Translations under genes and position numbers: made by a program
Notes under the pieces: generated by a model
Seen by the model: only the letters and a program-made list of their open reading frames with translations
What the model was told of the DNA's origin: nothing
Databases searched by the model: none
Source: Leptodactylus fallax
Lineage: Eukaryota; Chordata; Amphibia; Anura; Leptodactylidae
Direction of reading: 5' to 3'
DNA: 64,000 nucleotides
Assembly: GCA_947044405.1 (NCBI GenBank)
Contig: CAMRHE010000054.1
Span: 7,951,501 to 8,015,500, forward strand
Shown here: positions 32,395 to 44,981 of the stretch, in pieces
Numbering within the stretch: the first letter of the stretch is position 1
How the letters are laid out: the number at the start of each line of letters is the position of its first letter

Positions 32395-34156
32395 TAATGT
32401 ACCGTGTTAGCCATAGAATGTAGTGGTAGAGTGAAGAAACCAGGCTATACCTTTTAGAGGTTAACTGAGTATATTTCATAGTAAGCTTTCGGAAGTTCTA
32501 GCTCCCTTCAACAGATATGGTATAATACCAGAAACTGAAACTTTACACTATTTATACATACACAAGACATGGATCTTCAAAAGGATCTTGGAATAACAAA
32601 AAGCAATATACATAGAGAAGTTATTTACAACAGGTCAGGAAATAAACAGTCTAAAATTTGTGGTGCGTGACAGAGGGATCTGTTATCTATCTGTAATCAG
32701 GTGTTGATTTGTGACCCTCACAGGTAATACATAGTGTGACATGAAGCTGGCATGAATATTAAGTCCAAAATGCAGAGTTTGAAATTTTTGCATTACCTAG
32801 TACTCCCATTCTTTCCTCTTATTCTGCGTCTTAAAATGTCCCATTAAAACCACAACCCGCAAATCTTCAATAGAGTGGTTTTCTCCGGAGAAATGTGCGG
32901 CCACTGGGATATCTGTTCTGCTGTTGTTAATGTTGAATCTGTGTGAGTTCATCCGCTGACTAAGTCTCTGCCCTGTTTCCCCCACATAGAGGCCTGTGGT
33001 GGGACATTGCACACATTATGAGATACACCACATTTGAAGACCTGCAGGAAAATGTCCCCCTAATCCTGTGCACCTGTACACTGTCGGCACTGTGGATGTG
33101 TCTGCAGGTCTTGCACCTGTTTTGCAAGATCTTCAGCTGTGGGTTGTAGGTGACAACTAGGGGCACTCGGGCTTCTTTCTGGGTCTCTTTATATGTGAGC
33201 AGACTGTCTCTGTTAATGGCTGCTGCTTTGTTTAATTGGTTGTCTGTCACTTTTGGTTTGTATCCCAATTGGAGAAATTTTGTCCTCAGATCCTGGAGGT
33301 GCTTGTCCAGATCTGCTTTGTCGGAGCAAATACGATTGTATCTTTTAGCCTGGCTGTAAATAATAGGTTGTCTTGTGTGCTTGTGGTGGAATCTGTCGTT
33401 TCTCAGGTAGGCCGTTCTGTCTGTGGGTTTGTGGTATATTGATGTGAGTAGCCGGTGGCCTTTAATTTATATTGTGGTGTCCAGAAAGTGAATTTCACTC
33501 CCTGAATAGCTAAGTTTAAGGTTGATAGTAGGGTGAAAGTCATTGAAGTCATTATGGAATTGAAGTAGGGCCTCCTCACGTGCAGTCCAGATGACAAGGA
33601 TATCATCGATATAACAAAGGTAAATCATAGGTTTGGTGGTGCATGTTGATAAATATGCCCTTTCCAGTTCTGCCATAAAGAAATTTGCATACTGGGATGC
33701 ACATCTGGTCCCCATTGAAGTTCCCATTCGCTGTAGATATAGATCCTCTCTAAAAGTAAAATAGTTGTGGCTAAGGATGAATTGTATGAGTTGCGTTACT
33801 GGTTCTGTTGGGAGGTTTTGATTCTCCAGGTGTACACGACATGCTGCAACTCCATCCTTGTGGGGAATGTTGGTATACAGGGATTCCACATCCATGGTGG
33901 CTAAAATGGTACCATCAGGTAGTGGGCTCAGGGCATTCAGTTTGTTAAGAAGGTCAGTGGTGTCCTGGATGTAGCTTGGAGTATCCACCCAACCCGAGAT
34001 ATTTTCCGTCAGTGTCCCAATGCCAGAAATGATAGGCCTCCCAGGGTTGCCATCTTTGTGTATCTTTGGGAGCATATAGAAGCAGCCCGGCCTGGGATCC
34101 TCTGGGATAAGCCCTTTTACCTGCTTCTGGACATGGATAAAGACTAAAAAGAACAA
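32395..34156 (-). mobile_element. Penelope-like element, 5'-truncated
   Basis: The minus-strand unit has a reverse-transcriptase domain, a linker, a GIY-YIG endonuclease and a noncoding tail ending near 32395 (AATGTACCGTGTTAGCCATAG). The tail has AAGCTTTCGGAAGTTCTAGC, a style common at PLE ends. PLEs copy themselves by target-primed reverse transcription with a GIY-YIG rather than an APE-type nuclease. The 5' part of the RT and any 5' repeat are missing beyond 34156. Confidence 0.9.
32797..34156 (-). pseudogene. PLE reverse transcriptase plus GIY-YIG endonuclease
   Basis: An open stretch of 229 aa (34156-33467) contains GCFYMLPKIHK, GRPIISGIGT, ATMDVESLYTNIP, MGTSMGTRCASQYAN and YLCYIDDILVIW with the catalytic Asp pair, ending at EIHFLDTTI. 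One in-frame TAA follows. Reading continues in the same frame through a linker (YHKPTDRTAYL; KTCRHIHSAD with a Cys/His cluster) to VVYLIMC. There a 2-bp loss in a GT repeat shifts the frame near 33010. The GIY-YIG part then reads CPTTGLYVGETGQRLSQRMN and AAHFSGENHSIEDLRV. Apart from truncation, these two lesions are the only breaks seen, so the copy is fairly young. Confidence 0.92.
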
Positions 34157-34606
34157 GCCCTTCTAGTTTTACTTGAATGTCTTTTGACGTTTTATAATAC
34201 TTATTATCTTGACCTTGTTTAATGGATTTATTTTATTGATATATGTATTATATATTGGTATTGTCTTTCTTTTTGATATTTTTCTAGATATAATTTTTCC
34301 TTTCATTGAAAATGGGGAGCCAGTTCTGTTTCTCCAAGGCATAACTTTCCTTTATAATAAAGTTTAGATTTTGTTATGTTTAGAGTCTCTGCTGCCTATG
34401 CTCCAGGGAAGCATAGCCTCTAGAAATCATTGACAGAGTGGAAATGTATGAATTTAGTCCAGTGCCTTTCAACTATTTCAATTTTTATTTTGAAAATTCT
34501 TTTTTGATATTATTACAATTTCCCTGTTTTTTACCTTCAGGAAAAAAATAAATAATTGCAAGTCTTATAAATGGTGTGTAAAATACACCATGTAATAACA
34601 ACACGT
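34157..34606. other. Unassigned AT-rich DNA
   Basis: No repeats with clear ends, RNA genes or coding features recognised. Confidence 0.35.
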
Positions 34607-34615
34607 CATTAAATG

Positions 34616-34925
34616 GGTTTCCTTCAATAGACATTTATAACCTATTCACAGGTTAGAAAATAAATGGTAGATCTCTGGGGGGCAACACTACTGGAATCTC
34701 TACGATGACTAGAATGAGGATTCCCAAGCCCCCTCTCCTCATTGAACTCTATTTCAGTTCCATAGACTTGAAATGGATCGGAACCATGTATGATTTATCC
34801 CTGCACTATTTAAACTCCTTCTCATTGTTTTACAGTAAGACGGAAACCTACTGATGATCAGACATTTCTCACCTATGCTGTGAACGGTTGATACATATCG
34901 ACGGTAGGACAACCCCTTCAAAAGC
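34616..34925. mobile_element. 310-bp element with a 9-bp target duplication
   Basis: The direct repeat CATTAAATG flanks the unit at 34607-34615 and 34926-34934. The inner ends GGGTTTCCTTCAATAGAC and (reverse complement of the right) GGCTTTTGAAGGGGTTGTCC are only weakly inverted. The style matches short hAT-like MITEs of frogs. Confidence 0.65.
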
Positions 34926-35339
34926 CATTAAATGTTATGTAAAGTTATGTCACAATAGAAAGTTCCTCATTGTAATTATTTATTAAAGAATCCAACACAG
35001 TTCTTAATGGGCAATTGTTGTTAACAGTAATTTTTATTGAAAAATTTCTATATGTCAGAATGGCAAAATAAACAAATATATCAGACCAATCACTCTGTAG
35101 TTTTCACTTTTCCAGAGAAAATTGCATTATCATTGGTTTCTATGGGTAACAAATGTACAGCACACATGAGGTGACGTAAGGAAGACAAACATACTTAAAC
35201 AGTTATGACAAATTTATAAGGCAAAACACCATCATGTATACTGTGATAACATTGATACATTTTACACTGTTAATAAATCTTCTGCATTATGTAAATAATG
35301 TTTTGAAGTACAAAAAAAAAAAAAAATAATTCTTTCATT

Positions 35340-36175
35340 TATGCTTTATGCAGCCTGCAATAGAAGTGCAAATAATTATTTGCAATGCATTAGCATTGTA
35401 ATGCATTCTATTAGTGATCAGACCCCCTAGGAGGTCTAATAAATGCAAAAAAAAAAGTAAAAAAAAAAATGTAAAAAAAATAAAAAATATTAAAAATTCA
35501 AATCACCCCCCTTTCCCTAGAACACATATAAAAGTACTTACATACTGTGAAAAACATACTCATTAGGTATCCCTGTGTCTGAAAACGCCAGGTCTACAAA
35601 TCTATAAAAAAAATTTTCCCGTACAGTAAACGCTGTAGCGGGGGGGGGGGGGAAAAAAAAAAATCTAAAGTGCCAAACGGTCGTTTTTTCCCTGTTTCGC
35701 TTCTAATAAAAAGTGATCAAAGCAATAGACATTCTCCAAAATGGTGTAACTAAAAAGTACACCAGGCCCTGTAAAAAAAAGATGCTCTATGCATGCAAAT
35801 CATGCAAATTTTTTTGCACAGTTTTAGGGGTTCAAATGTAAATAAAACCATATAAATTTGTTATCCCCGGAACCATACCGAAACATAGAATACAGGTGAC
35901 GTCATTTTGGCAGCATATGTAAGCCATAAAAAAGAAGCCCGTAAGAGAGTTGCACAAATGCACTTTTTCTTTAACTCTACCCCATTCTGAATTTTTTTTC
36001 CAGCTTCCCAGTATATTGTACAGAATAATAAATGGTAGCATTGTGAAGAAAAGTTTGTCCAGCAAACATTAAGACCTCATATGGCTCTGAGAACGTAAAA
36101 ATAAAAAAGTTATGGTGCTTGGAAGGGGGGGGGGGGGGTCAAAAACGAAAATCGAAAAATTAGGGGTTAATAAAC
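35340..36175. mobile_element. Degraded TTAA-type MITE
   Basis: The right end reads AAAAATTAGGGGTTAA at 36159-36174, as in TTAA-type elements. The interior has long A-runs, G-runs (about 35640 and 36126) and AAAAAGTGATCAAA, a motif also found (inverted) near 2250. The left end could not be placed. Confidence 0.45.
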
Positions 36176-36329
36176 ATCCAAAATTATTTCATATCCTGCA
36201 CTGTTATATTGATGTTACAGCAAGATTTTGACACAATAAAGCACATTCTATGTTGCACTGCCAATAAATGGGCTAACAGTACTCAATGTACATAAAGGCT
36301 GTGAGCTGGGCACATAATGCATATACCAA

Positions 36330-37680
36330 AAACAAAAGCACACAGAGAAGTTATTAATAATACCAAACATCTTTATTAATAAATACATAAAAATCTAAAT
36401 AGAATCAATTTACAATGGGGACAGGGAGCAATTCCGCATAGAATGAGCTCTCTAGTGATGGGATAGGGTTAGTAATATATTTCATAAATAAATTGTTATA
36501 ACTCTCCAAAACACATCCACTTAACCTATATCAATCTAATACACAGTATGCCATCAACTAACCAACATAGGTAGTTTGCACATAAGTCTATACAAGTAGC
36601 AGAGGATGGAGAGAAAGCAAAAAGGTAATAAGAATAACCCTATACATACCATATGGCAGGAAGGCACCCCGAAGCGTGTTTCGCCAATGACTTTGACCCG
36701 GACTTTTGATATGGAGAAATAGACACCATTATGTATGGTATTATAGCCAATCATCAGGTCTTGTTGGGTCACTTGATAAGCATATATATATAAAGATAAA
36801 TATTACATAAAAGAGAGCAATAGAAGTCTGAAACTGCATTTGTGCAGAGTTTGGTAATCGTGTCACATCCTTGGTCTGTGCATGAAAACAGATGAGCCAG
36901 CACATGCGCAGTGCATAAAATCTCCCGTGGAAGCGCATCTCCATCCCGAGCCTTACTAGAGGTGCCGGTACCGCATCGTAAACTATAGGAAACATAGCCC
37001 AGACATAACAGCAGTGTAAACTAATGACCATGGCATGTATAACAGGAATGTAAACCACGCATATACTAAAGAGCTAATGAATAGAGCACACAAGAAAACA
37101 ATACAGTGCGCAGTGAATGACGAAATGCAAAGTGAAGAAGTCATAAATCGTATAATAAACAATACATCAAGTATAAACACGTGACTAGACAATAATATAA
37201 ATATGATATGCACAAGGCATAATACATAAGTGACATAAAACGGTGTTAAAAATAGTTATAATTTAGTCCAACAATAATAGTATGTAGATATGCTAAAAAT
37301 TCATACACAGTGGGAAAAAATATTTTAAAAAAATTATAAAAATGAATATAAATCTATGTTAAAAATTCACATGTCCATAAGCACTTCATATCCAAAATCT
37401 GCAACCAAAAGTCATTGCAACATAGGCTGTAAAATCACAATAATTACTACCATCTTCTAAACACCCTAACGAATAGGACAAAAAACAAAACTCTATTAAA
37501 AATACAAATATAAAAGAAAGCAGACCATATGACAAAGTGCATAGAGAAACAGAGACCAATGAAAAAGAGACACTATAATGACAGAAGACTAATAATATTG
37601 AGAGCCAACTAGGATGGAAAAAGTAACAAATATAAAGAACACTACAAAAAAGGGGCATAGCTAATATTTTCATTAAGGCC
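36330..37680. mobile_element. Possible Penelope-like noncoding relic
   Basis: The CATCTTTATTAATAAATACATAAAAA tract near 36370 followed by CCCCGAAGCGTGTTTCGCCAATGAC (36667) is a pattern seen at PLE-type termini. No RT or nuclease is visible. Minus-strand frames up to 105 aa look random and hydrophobic. Confidence 0.35.
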
Positions 37681-37689
37681 ACAATGAGA

Positions 37690-37870
37690 TACTGTATTGA
37701 GTATTGAATATTTCACTTTCCTTTTGTAGCCACTCCTGGGTTGCAGTAAAATCTGCAACAAAACAGCAGCTTTTATGCAACTTGGGGCCTTAGTCTAAGG
37801 CTAAGGCCCCACGTAGCAGGCCACAGCAAAAAAGCGCTGCAGGAAAAAGTCTCTGCAGATACCCATTGTT
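37690..37870. repeat. Two arms of the 'GGCCCCACGTTG' MITE family
   Basis: An arm ending GCAACTTGGGGCCTTAG at 37794 is followed at once by a new left arm, GGCTAAGGCCCCACGTAGCAGG, that stops near 37870. The two related MITEs abut end to end, each incomplete. Confidence 0.65.
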
Positions 37871-38584
37871 TTTATACCATTGATACATTTGATAAATGGG
37901 GTAGTGTGTTTGGTCATCAAAAAATAATTTGTTTACTGGTGAGCGTGGATAGTTCCTACTTTCTTCTTGGGGATCCACTTCTCCTCCACCCCTTTGGACT
38001 TCAATATATAGTGGAAGGGAGATGAAATTATATAAATTAGGGGCTCCAATACACCTGCCTATCCCTCCTTTACCTAACCCGTTGTGTATATTTTATATTT
38101 TAATGCATTATTAAAAGTGAAGTTTTAACATAATTGTTGCCTTTTTCCTATGCCCATCTGCTTTCTCCTACCTTGTTACACATTAAAACTAAATGGTGGT
38201 GCACACCTGGGCAATAGATAGGATACATTACTGTACCCTCTGGGACTTTATTTATAAATCTGGTATATTGTTAGACTGTCTAGTCTAGTATTACACCATG
38301 TATTAGTAGTTTGCTTAAAAGTTATTGAGTCACAACTTAGGTCACAACATTTCCAGTGAGACCACGCCCCTATTTCCAATTGGCCACACCCTTTTCCGTA
38401 CTAGTTCTATAAAGTGTCCAAAACACGACTTTGGTGTACAGAATGTTAGACAACTCTTTGGTGCAAATTATGCCAGAGTTCGGTGCATATTGCTAATAAA
38501 TCTCTACCCCAGCAAACAAAATTCCCATGTTGGGGTGATGTGAGGATATCTGTGTCAGAAATGGCAGTCCTATAAGGGATTCTA
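37871..38584. other. Unassigned DNA
   Basis: No gene recognised. GTGAGACCACGCCCCTATTTCC near 38360 with ACTCTTTGGTGCAAATTATGCC may belong to an unnamed frog repeat shared with 31640. Confidence 0.35.
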
Positions 38585-39683
38585 TAATCATGAAGACAGA
38601 TAGAATAATTTGTTGCCAGGACCGGCCAACCAAATGGTGTTATCTCCCGGGCCAGGGCGGCATCGGGAACAGGTGGGAAATTGTTGGGAGGAACTGGGCA
38701 GGACCCAGCGTCGTGGTCTATGTGGGACCAATGGCAGAATAAATGGTAGTTGGAGGCTTCTAAAATAATTTAGAGAACTAGGCACAAGCTGAATGGAAGA
38801 ACCTCCAAGGTGTATTCTCGGAATACGCCGGCCAGCACAGACGAAAGGCACGGGGCTTAGGGAGTGGCAAGCTTGTTGCAGGAAGAAGGGTTTGGGCCAG
38901 AGCACTGGGCTGGCTTTTCACGGGGACTGCACTTGAATGGAAGGGGCGCGTGCTGGGGGGAGAATGCTAGTGGGAGTGGGATGCATTTAAACAGGACAAG
39001 GGGGGGGCCAGACAGATATAGGGGAGAATAAGTCAAGAGAGGCAGGCACCGGTTGTGTGGAAAAGTGGATTGTGGTGGGGGATTAGTATAGTTGTTCCAT
39101 TTATTACAACCAAACAGAAGACAAATTGGCTATAAAACTGCACATTTCTGGTAATGAATGTGTGAACTTGAATGGCAATTTAAAGTGTGTGTCACAAATG
39201 CTTGAGGCCCTGGTGTGGTGGGACATGGCAGATTCCTTACAGACTGAGCTCTAAACATTACGGGTTTATAATCTTTCACAAAGACAGGGCAAAAGGAAGA
39301 GAAGTGGAGTGTGTATGTATGTCAGGATTAAGATTGTGAGGTGTGGAATCCTTGTGGGTAAAATTGCATAAGGATGTGACCACTGATAAAATACTTTGAG
39401 GATATTCATAGACCCCATAAAAATAACTGATGAGTTAGGGGGCAGTTGTATAAGGAAATTGAGTTGGGGCACAGGCGGGCGGCGCTTGATGGAAGATTTT
39501 AAATACCGGATATTGACTCGAGTCATGGTACGCATTGTCTGTAAAGGGGAGGGAATTCACAATTTGTGCAACTGGTCCAGCTTGTAGAAGATCCAACTAG
39601 AGGAGATGCTCTGTTGGATCTGATTTCTAATAATACAGGACTTGTTGGAAATGTAACGTTGGTAAAACCTTGGTAATAGTGAT
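38585..39683 (+). pseudogene. CR1-type LINE, 5' part (before the hAT insertion)
   Basis: Plus-strand traces show VVVYVG and later FRELGTSW, then a QACCRKKGL...HLNGRGARAG pattern. This is the esterase-like (SGNH) domain typical of CR1 ORF1. Near 39570-39665 comes LVEDPTRGDALLDLISNN and VGNVTLV, the end of the apurinic-type endonuclease just before its S-D-H motif. The reading is broken by many stops. It stops at ATAGTGAT (39676-39683), where the minisatellite hAT entered; the LINE resumes at 43454. Confidence 0.7.
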
Positions 39684-40499
39684 TAGAGATGAGGAACGAA
39701 GGTACAGTCATTCCACAACGCTCTTACTGTAGGGACAGACGCGGCAGGGCTAGGGAAGACTTAGAAAACATATAGAAGTTCAGGGAAAAGGCGAGCTAGA
39801 ACGTAGGGAAAGGATAGGGAGGAATTGAGAGAAGAATTTGGGGTGGTTGCAGGGTCATTTACAGCAAGAATTGCAGCATAATTTACATGCAGCGTTATAC
39901 ACAGCTCATTACTCATACCGTTTCTCAAGGTGGACACAACAAGCCTTCGAGGCAGACAGCAAAAAGAGTGAATTATCATACACTAATATCTGCACATACG
40001 TAAAAAAGACTTTTAAAGGCATTTATTATAAGAGGCTTATTCACTGTTCGCAAGGCATAACATTATTCAGTACTATTGTGCCAAGAAAACTGAATTACAC
40101 CAATAATATGCACTTATCGAATAAACGCCTTTAACGTGGGGAAGACACAACGACCATAGAATTTAAGTTACCAGTATAAAGTTGCGGATTTAAATAGTAT
40201 TGTCAATAATCAATAATTCTGAGCCACAAATTGCCTTTATCCGCTTTTTTATTGGTGTTCATTAGTGGGGAGAAATAGGGGCAGGGCCCCAAAGGAAAAT
40301 AACGGCCTTGCTGCAAGTCAGAAACAGAGCAGCAGGGCGGGGCGCAGGGAGGGCCGGGCCAAAGTTTCGGGCAGGCAAAGGCACAGCAGAGAAGTGGGCG
40401 GCAGCAGGGGCAGTTACAGAGGCCGGCCCAGGCAAGAGCGGCGGCGACCAGCAACCCAAGGGAGACTGGTGACCGGCACCAACACCAAGACACAGACAC

Positions 40500-41920
40500 C
40501 AGAGGCAGTGGGCGGACACAACCCAATGGCAGGCGGCAGCAGGCCCGGCCCCTGTCCCAACAGCTCGTCCTTTCTGTCCTTCAGCAGAGAACTACTCTAT
40601 GCTGTGGGCCGATCCACATCAGGAAGAGGAGGACAAAGGACAGCAGCAGCACCGCCAGCCAAGATGGGAGGGACATGGGGGGGCGGAGAAGTGAGGAGAG
40701 GGCGGGGGCGGGGAGGAGGACACAGGACCGCAGACAGTAGGGGACAAGAGCAGAGATTGGGAGCCAGGGATGAAGGGGCCCATCACAAGGGAAGAGGGGA
40801 GCGGAGAGGCAGCGGGGGGCATCAGGGGGCAGCAGATGAGGTCGGGAGCAAAGGACCGGGGGACACCGGAGAGCCATGCGGAAAGCAGTGGGCAGGGGTT
40901 CACAGAGGCAGGGCGGAGCAGTCAGTTATGCGGAGGTTGGGGAAAATCACCACCAGCGGTGGGCAAGAAAGCGCCGCAGGAGGTGAACAGGAGATTGAAC
41001 ATATGTCAATTGTGGGCAGAAGGTGAACTGTGTCCAGGGGCAATGTTGGCACCACAGCCCGCGCAACATAGCAGCGCACCATAAAGTGGCCTGGGAGAGC
41101 CGGGCTCCAATATGGTGGTCCAGCCGCCACAGCAACGGCAGCACCAGGGCAGCACCCCATTTCAGGCAGCAAGGCCCACCACCAGCTGAAGGAAGCGATG
41201 TCCTTTGCATCATCTGCTGGTCTTGATGCGCTCCCCTCCTCCTAGTCAGTTATTGCGTCAGCAATCAATCACAGAATGTACACAAGAGACAACAGTATGC
41301 GGCACTCATCCAACAGTGCAGAAGCTGAATATGCTCTTGTCCAAGTTGCTGGTGCGCAGTCACCCCTTTCCACTTGTAGACTCGCATCTTTCAAAGAACT
41401 GATAGCTGCGCTGAGCCAAGGTGGAGAGTACAAGCCATCATTTCTTTGCCAAGAAGGCAGACCATCCCTGCACAAATATGAGAAGAGAAGGTGGGCCAGT
41501 CCTTGAGCCTCTCGGGCTGCACGGCAGTGCCGATGTGTGGAGCTGAACTATGGTCAAGGAAAATATATGTCATTACGGCCCACTGGGTTAATGTGGTGCC
41601 TGCAAGACACACCAGAAACTTGGACAGGGACGCAGCTTCTGCCTCCACGTTCTCATGCCGTTGGTCCTGCAACAATATCGCAGGGCACAGCGGGCATGCT
41701 GTTCTACACATTGTTTGCCTGGGGAACAAAGTTACACAGGGGAGGAACGGCTCCATGTCCTCAATCAAGAAATCGAATCCTGGCTTTCTCCAAGAGAACT
41801 TAAAATCGGAACAATGGGACGACAACGGGAAGAACATGGTGTCAGCACTGCGCAAGGAGGGCTGAGCCAGCTCCCTGCATGGCGCACGTGTCAATCTGGT
41901 TGTCCAGCATTTCCTCCTTA
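40500..41920 (+). pseudogene. hAT transposase, N-terminal two thirds, decayed
   Basis: Plus-strand traces across several frames show, in order: RELLYAV (about 40590), a BED-finger remnant (NCGQKV, NVGTTA at about 41010-41060), RQQSITECTQ and HPTVQKLNMLLSKLLV (41255-41350), CTAVPMCGAELWSRK and VITAHWV (the block with the first catalytic Asp, about 41520-41590), and NGKNMVSALRKEG, ARVNLVVQHFL (about 41825-41915). The last block is the hAT N-M-V / L-N-L-V-V-Q motif. Directly after it the 35-bp minisatellite begins. Frameshifts and stops are frequent. The 253-aa frame at 40265-41026 lies in the GC-rich N-terminal part and is not itself a credible protein. Confidence 0.72.
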
Positions 41921-43020
41921 TGCCACTGCCACTGGGTAATTGAATGGCCTCCCATGTTACTGCCACTGGGTCATTGTATGGCCTTCTCATGTTGCTGCCA
42001 CTGGGTCATTGTATGGCCTTCTCATGTTGCTACCATTGGGTCATTGTATGGCTTCCTCATGTTGCTGCCACTTGGTCACTGTATGGCCTCTTCATACCGC
42101 TGCCACTGGGTTACTGATGGCCTCCTCATGTTGCGCCACTGGGTCACTGTATGGTTTTCTCATACTGCTGCCACTGGTTCACTGTATGGCCTCCTCATGC
42201 TGCAGCCACTCTGTCACTGTAGCCCTCCTCATTCCGCTGCCACCGGGTCACTGTATGGCCTCCTCAGCCGCAGCCACTGGGTCATTGTATGCCCTCCTAA
42301 GGCTTCTACTACCTCCACTTCTGCCACTGGGTCACTGTATGCCCTTCTCATGCTGCAGCCACTGCCGGGTTACTGTATGTCCTCCTAATGCCGCTGCCAA
42401 TGGGTCATTGTATGGCCTTCTCATGTTGCTACCACTGGGTCATCGTATGGCTTCCTCATGTTGCTGCCACTTGGTCACTGTATGGCCTCCTCATACCGCT
42501 GCCACTGGGTCAATGTTTGGTCTTCTCATACTGCTGCCACTGGTTCACTGTATGGCCTCCTCATGCTGCAGCCACTCGGTCACTGTATGCCCTCCTCATG
42601 CCGCTGCCACCGGGTCACTGTATGGCCTCCTCATGCCGCAGCCACTGGATCACTGTATGCCCTCCTCATGCCGCAGCCACTGGGTCATTGTATGCCCTCC
42701 TAAGGCTTCTACTACCTCCACTTCTGCCACTGGGTCACTGTATGCCCTTCTCATGCCGCAGCCACTGCTGGGTTACTGTATGTCCTCCTAATGTCGCTGC
42801 CACTGGCTCACTGTATGGCCTCCTCATGCTGCAGCCTCTGGGTCACTTTATGCCCTCCTCATACAGATTCTACTGGGTCACTGTATGGCCTCCTCATGCC
42901 GCTATCACTGGGTCACTATATGGCCTCCTCATGCTGCTGCCACCTCCACATTATGTCGCCTTGCCACTCTGTGGTTTCCTGATGCTGCTGCCAACTCGAC
43001 ATTATGTCACCTTGCCACAC
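41920..43020. repeat. 35-bp minisatellite, inverted relative to the 18-22 kb array
   Basis: About thirty units of TGCTGCCACTGGGTCACTGT plus ATGGCCTCCTCATGC, the reverse complement of the left array. It ends with CTCCACATTATGTCGCCTTGCC variants, also present in the left array. Frames of 283, 225 and 169 aa on the plus strand are produced by the unit, which is open in all three phases. Confidence 0.92.
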
Positions 43021-43453
43021 TCTGTAGTCATATACTGTATGTGGACTCAACAGGCGACAGTGTAAAAGGAGTGCGCTCTTTCACTCTACAGTAGGATGTT
43101 GGGCCTCTGCACGGTTCTTTCTACCTGTCAATAACATGGACCTGTAAGGCTGAGTTCACACTTGGTCAGTTTTGGCCCCGTAACTGTCCAAATAAGTGAA
43201 GTGTCAAGTGAAGAGCGACACCTGTCATGTGCGTGTCATACTGACTCACAGTATTGTTTGACTACCACAGTAGGCTCCCTATGCGTGTTACTGCAAGGCA
43301 CAGTGTTCTACATCACTATTCAGGCTCTCTGAAGCTAGAAAATATATGTTTTTTAGCGATATTCGCCGCTAATTAAATCAGATCGAAGCAAATTTTTTTG
43401 GAACCTCTATTCGAACTGCAGAATAGAACTTTTGAGAAATTCACTCATCTCTA

Positions 43454-44724
43454 ATAGTGACCATAATCTAATCAGATTCCACTTAAATTGTAAAAAACAA
43501 ACAAAAGTTGGGAGGGCAAAACCCCTTAATTTTAAAAAGGCCAGTTTTAAGGGCTGCACTTCAGGATATAGATTGGGAGCAGCCATTGTCAAATAGTGAT
43601 ACCGAGGTTAAGTGGGAGACAATTAAATTTACATTGAGCAAGTATATAGCAAAATGTATACCCATAGGGGACAAGTATAAACACTTTAAATTAACCCCCC
43701 ATGGATTACAGCTCTGGTTAAAAGTGCAATAAATAATAAAAAACTGGCATTTAGAAAATATAAATCCGAAGGTTCAGCTGTAGCCTTTGAGAATTACGTA
43801 AATGAAAGGGAGGTGGCTATGGAAAGCTAACCCCCAAAAATTCTTTAAATATATAAATGCAAAAAAAAACAAGGACAGAACAAGTAGGTCCCCACATAAT
43901 GGTAATGGAGAGTTGGTCACCGGGGATCAAGAGAAAGCAGAGCAGAGAACAGGAGGTAGTTGATGTAGGTGTCACCAATGCTGGTAATACATCAACCAAT
44001 ATACTAAACTGGATAAACATAGAAATGGTCCAAGCCAAACTAAATAAAATAAATGTAAGCAAGACTCCAGGTACAGATGGATTACACCCACGAGTACTTA
44101 AAAAACTCAGCCCCGTCATTGCTGAACCCCTATTCTTAATTTTTAGAAATTCTCTAGTGACTGGTACACTGTTAAGGGAATGGCTCAAGGTTAATGTTGT
44201 GCCTATTATCAAAAAGGGCTCTAGGTCTTCCCCAGGTAATTACTGACCAGAGAGTTTAACATCCATTGTGAGGAAACTGAGGGGCTCTTAAGCAACTATA
44301 TATAGAAGTATGTGACTGTACATAATATTATAAGTGACAGACAGCATGGTTTTACTAAAGACAGAATTTGTCAGACTAACCTGATTTGCTTTTATGAAGA
44401 GGTGAGTAGAAGTCTGGACGGAGGGGTGGCTGTGGATATAATGTTCCTGGACTTTGCAAAGACATTTGACACTCTCCCTCATAGACATTTAATGGGTAAA
44501 ATCAGGTCCATTGGCTTGGAAAATATAGTTTGTAATTGTATTGAAAACTGGTTAAAGGATCGTATCCAACGAGTTTTGGTCAATGACTGCAGCTCAGACA
44601 GATCCTCTGTAGTGGTGTAACCCAAAGTTTAGTATTGAGTCCACTGTTATTTAACTTATTTATGAATTATATAGAAGATGGGATTAATAGCACTGTCTCT
44701 AATTATGCTGATCACACCAAGCTA
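43454..44724 (+). pseudogene. CR1-type LINE, reverse-transcriptase part
   Basis: It resumes at SDHNLIRFHLNCKK (43456). RT blocks follow: SKTPGTDGLHPRVLKKLSP (44060-44117), WLKVNVVPIIKKGS, SDRQHGFTKDRICQTNL, MFLDFAKTFDTLPH (first catalytic Asp) and, at about 44610-44720, GVTQSLVLSPLLFNLFMNYI then NYADHTKL. The second half of the F-A-D-D box is changed to A-D-H. Stops interrupt near 44246 and 44285. The LINE is cut off at 44723-44724 by a Tc1 relic, so thumb, tail and 3' end are missing. Confidence 0.85.
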
Positions 44725-44981
44725 CAGTGGTTTGCAAAAGTATTCAGACCCCTTGAATTTTTTCACATTTTGTCACCTTACAACCACAAACTTAAATGTA
44801 TTTTAATGAAATTTTAAGTCATAGACCAGTGATGGCTCTTTTTAAGCTCGGTGTGTCAAAATTCGAAAAAAAAAAACTCGGGTGGTGTGTCACATCTAGA
44901 AATAGCCATCATTTTGTGATATTTGTAGCTCTAGTAAAAAAAAAAGTTATATTTTTGATATATGTATTTGTATTATATGTA

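Larger units (their letters stand above)
39684..43453 (+). mobile_element. Minisatellite-bearing hAT, right copy, inserted in the CR1 LINE
   Basis: Terminal repeats are TAGAGATGAG at 39684 and CTCATCTCTA ending at 43453. The 8-bp TSD is ATAGTGAT (39676-39683) and ATAGTGAC (43454-43461), one mismatch. Inside, in order: a 5' region with a unit shared with the left copy (GCCTTTAACGTGGGG), a GC-rich coding N-terminus, a BED finger remnant, catalytic-domain traces, a 35-bp minisatellite, and a 3' region (AATTTCTCAAAAGTTC on the minus strand). It lies inverted relative to the copy at 17962-23660. Confidence 0.88.

Noticed and set aside
40265..41026. 253-aa Gly/Arg-rich frame
   Set aside because: It lies in a GC-rich low-complexity part of a decayed hAT N-terminus. 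Composition alone explains the open frame, and competing frames on both strands are equally open.
41879..43065. Plus-strand frames of 283, 225 and 169 aa
   Set aside because: The same minisatellite in the opposite orientation. They overlap in several phases and have no credible start.
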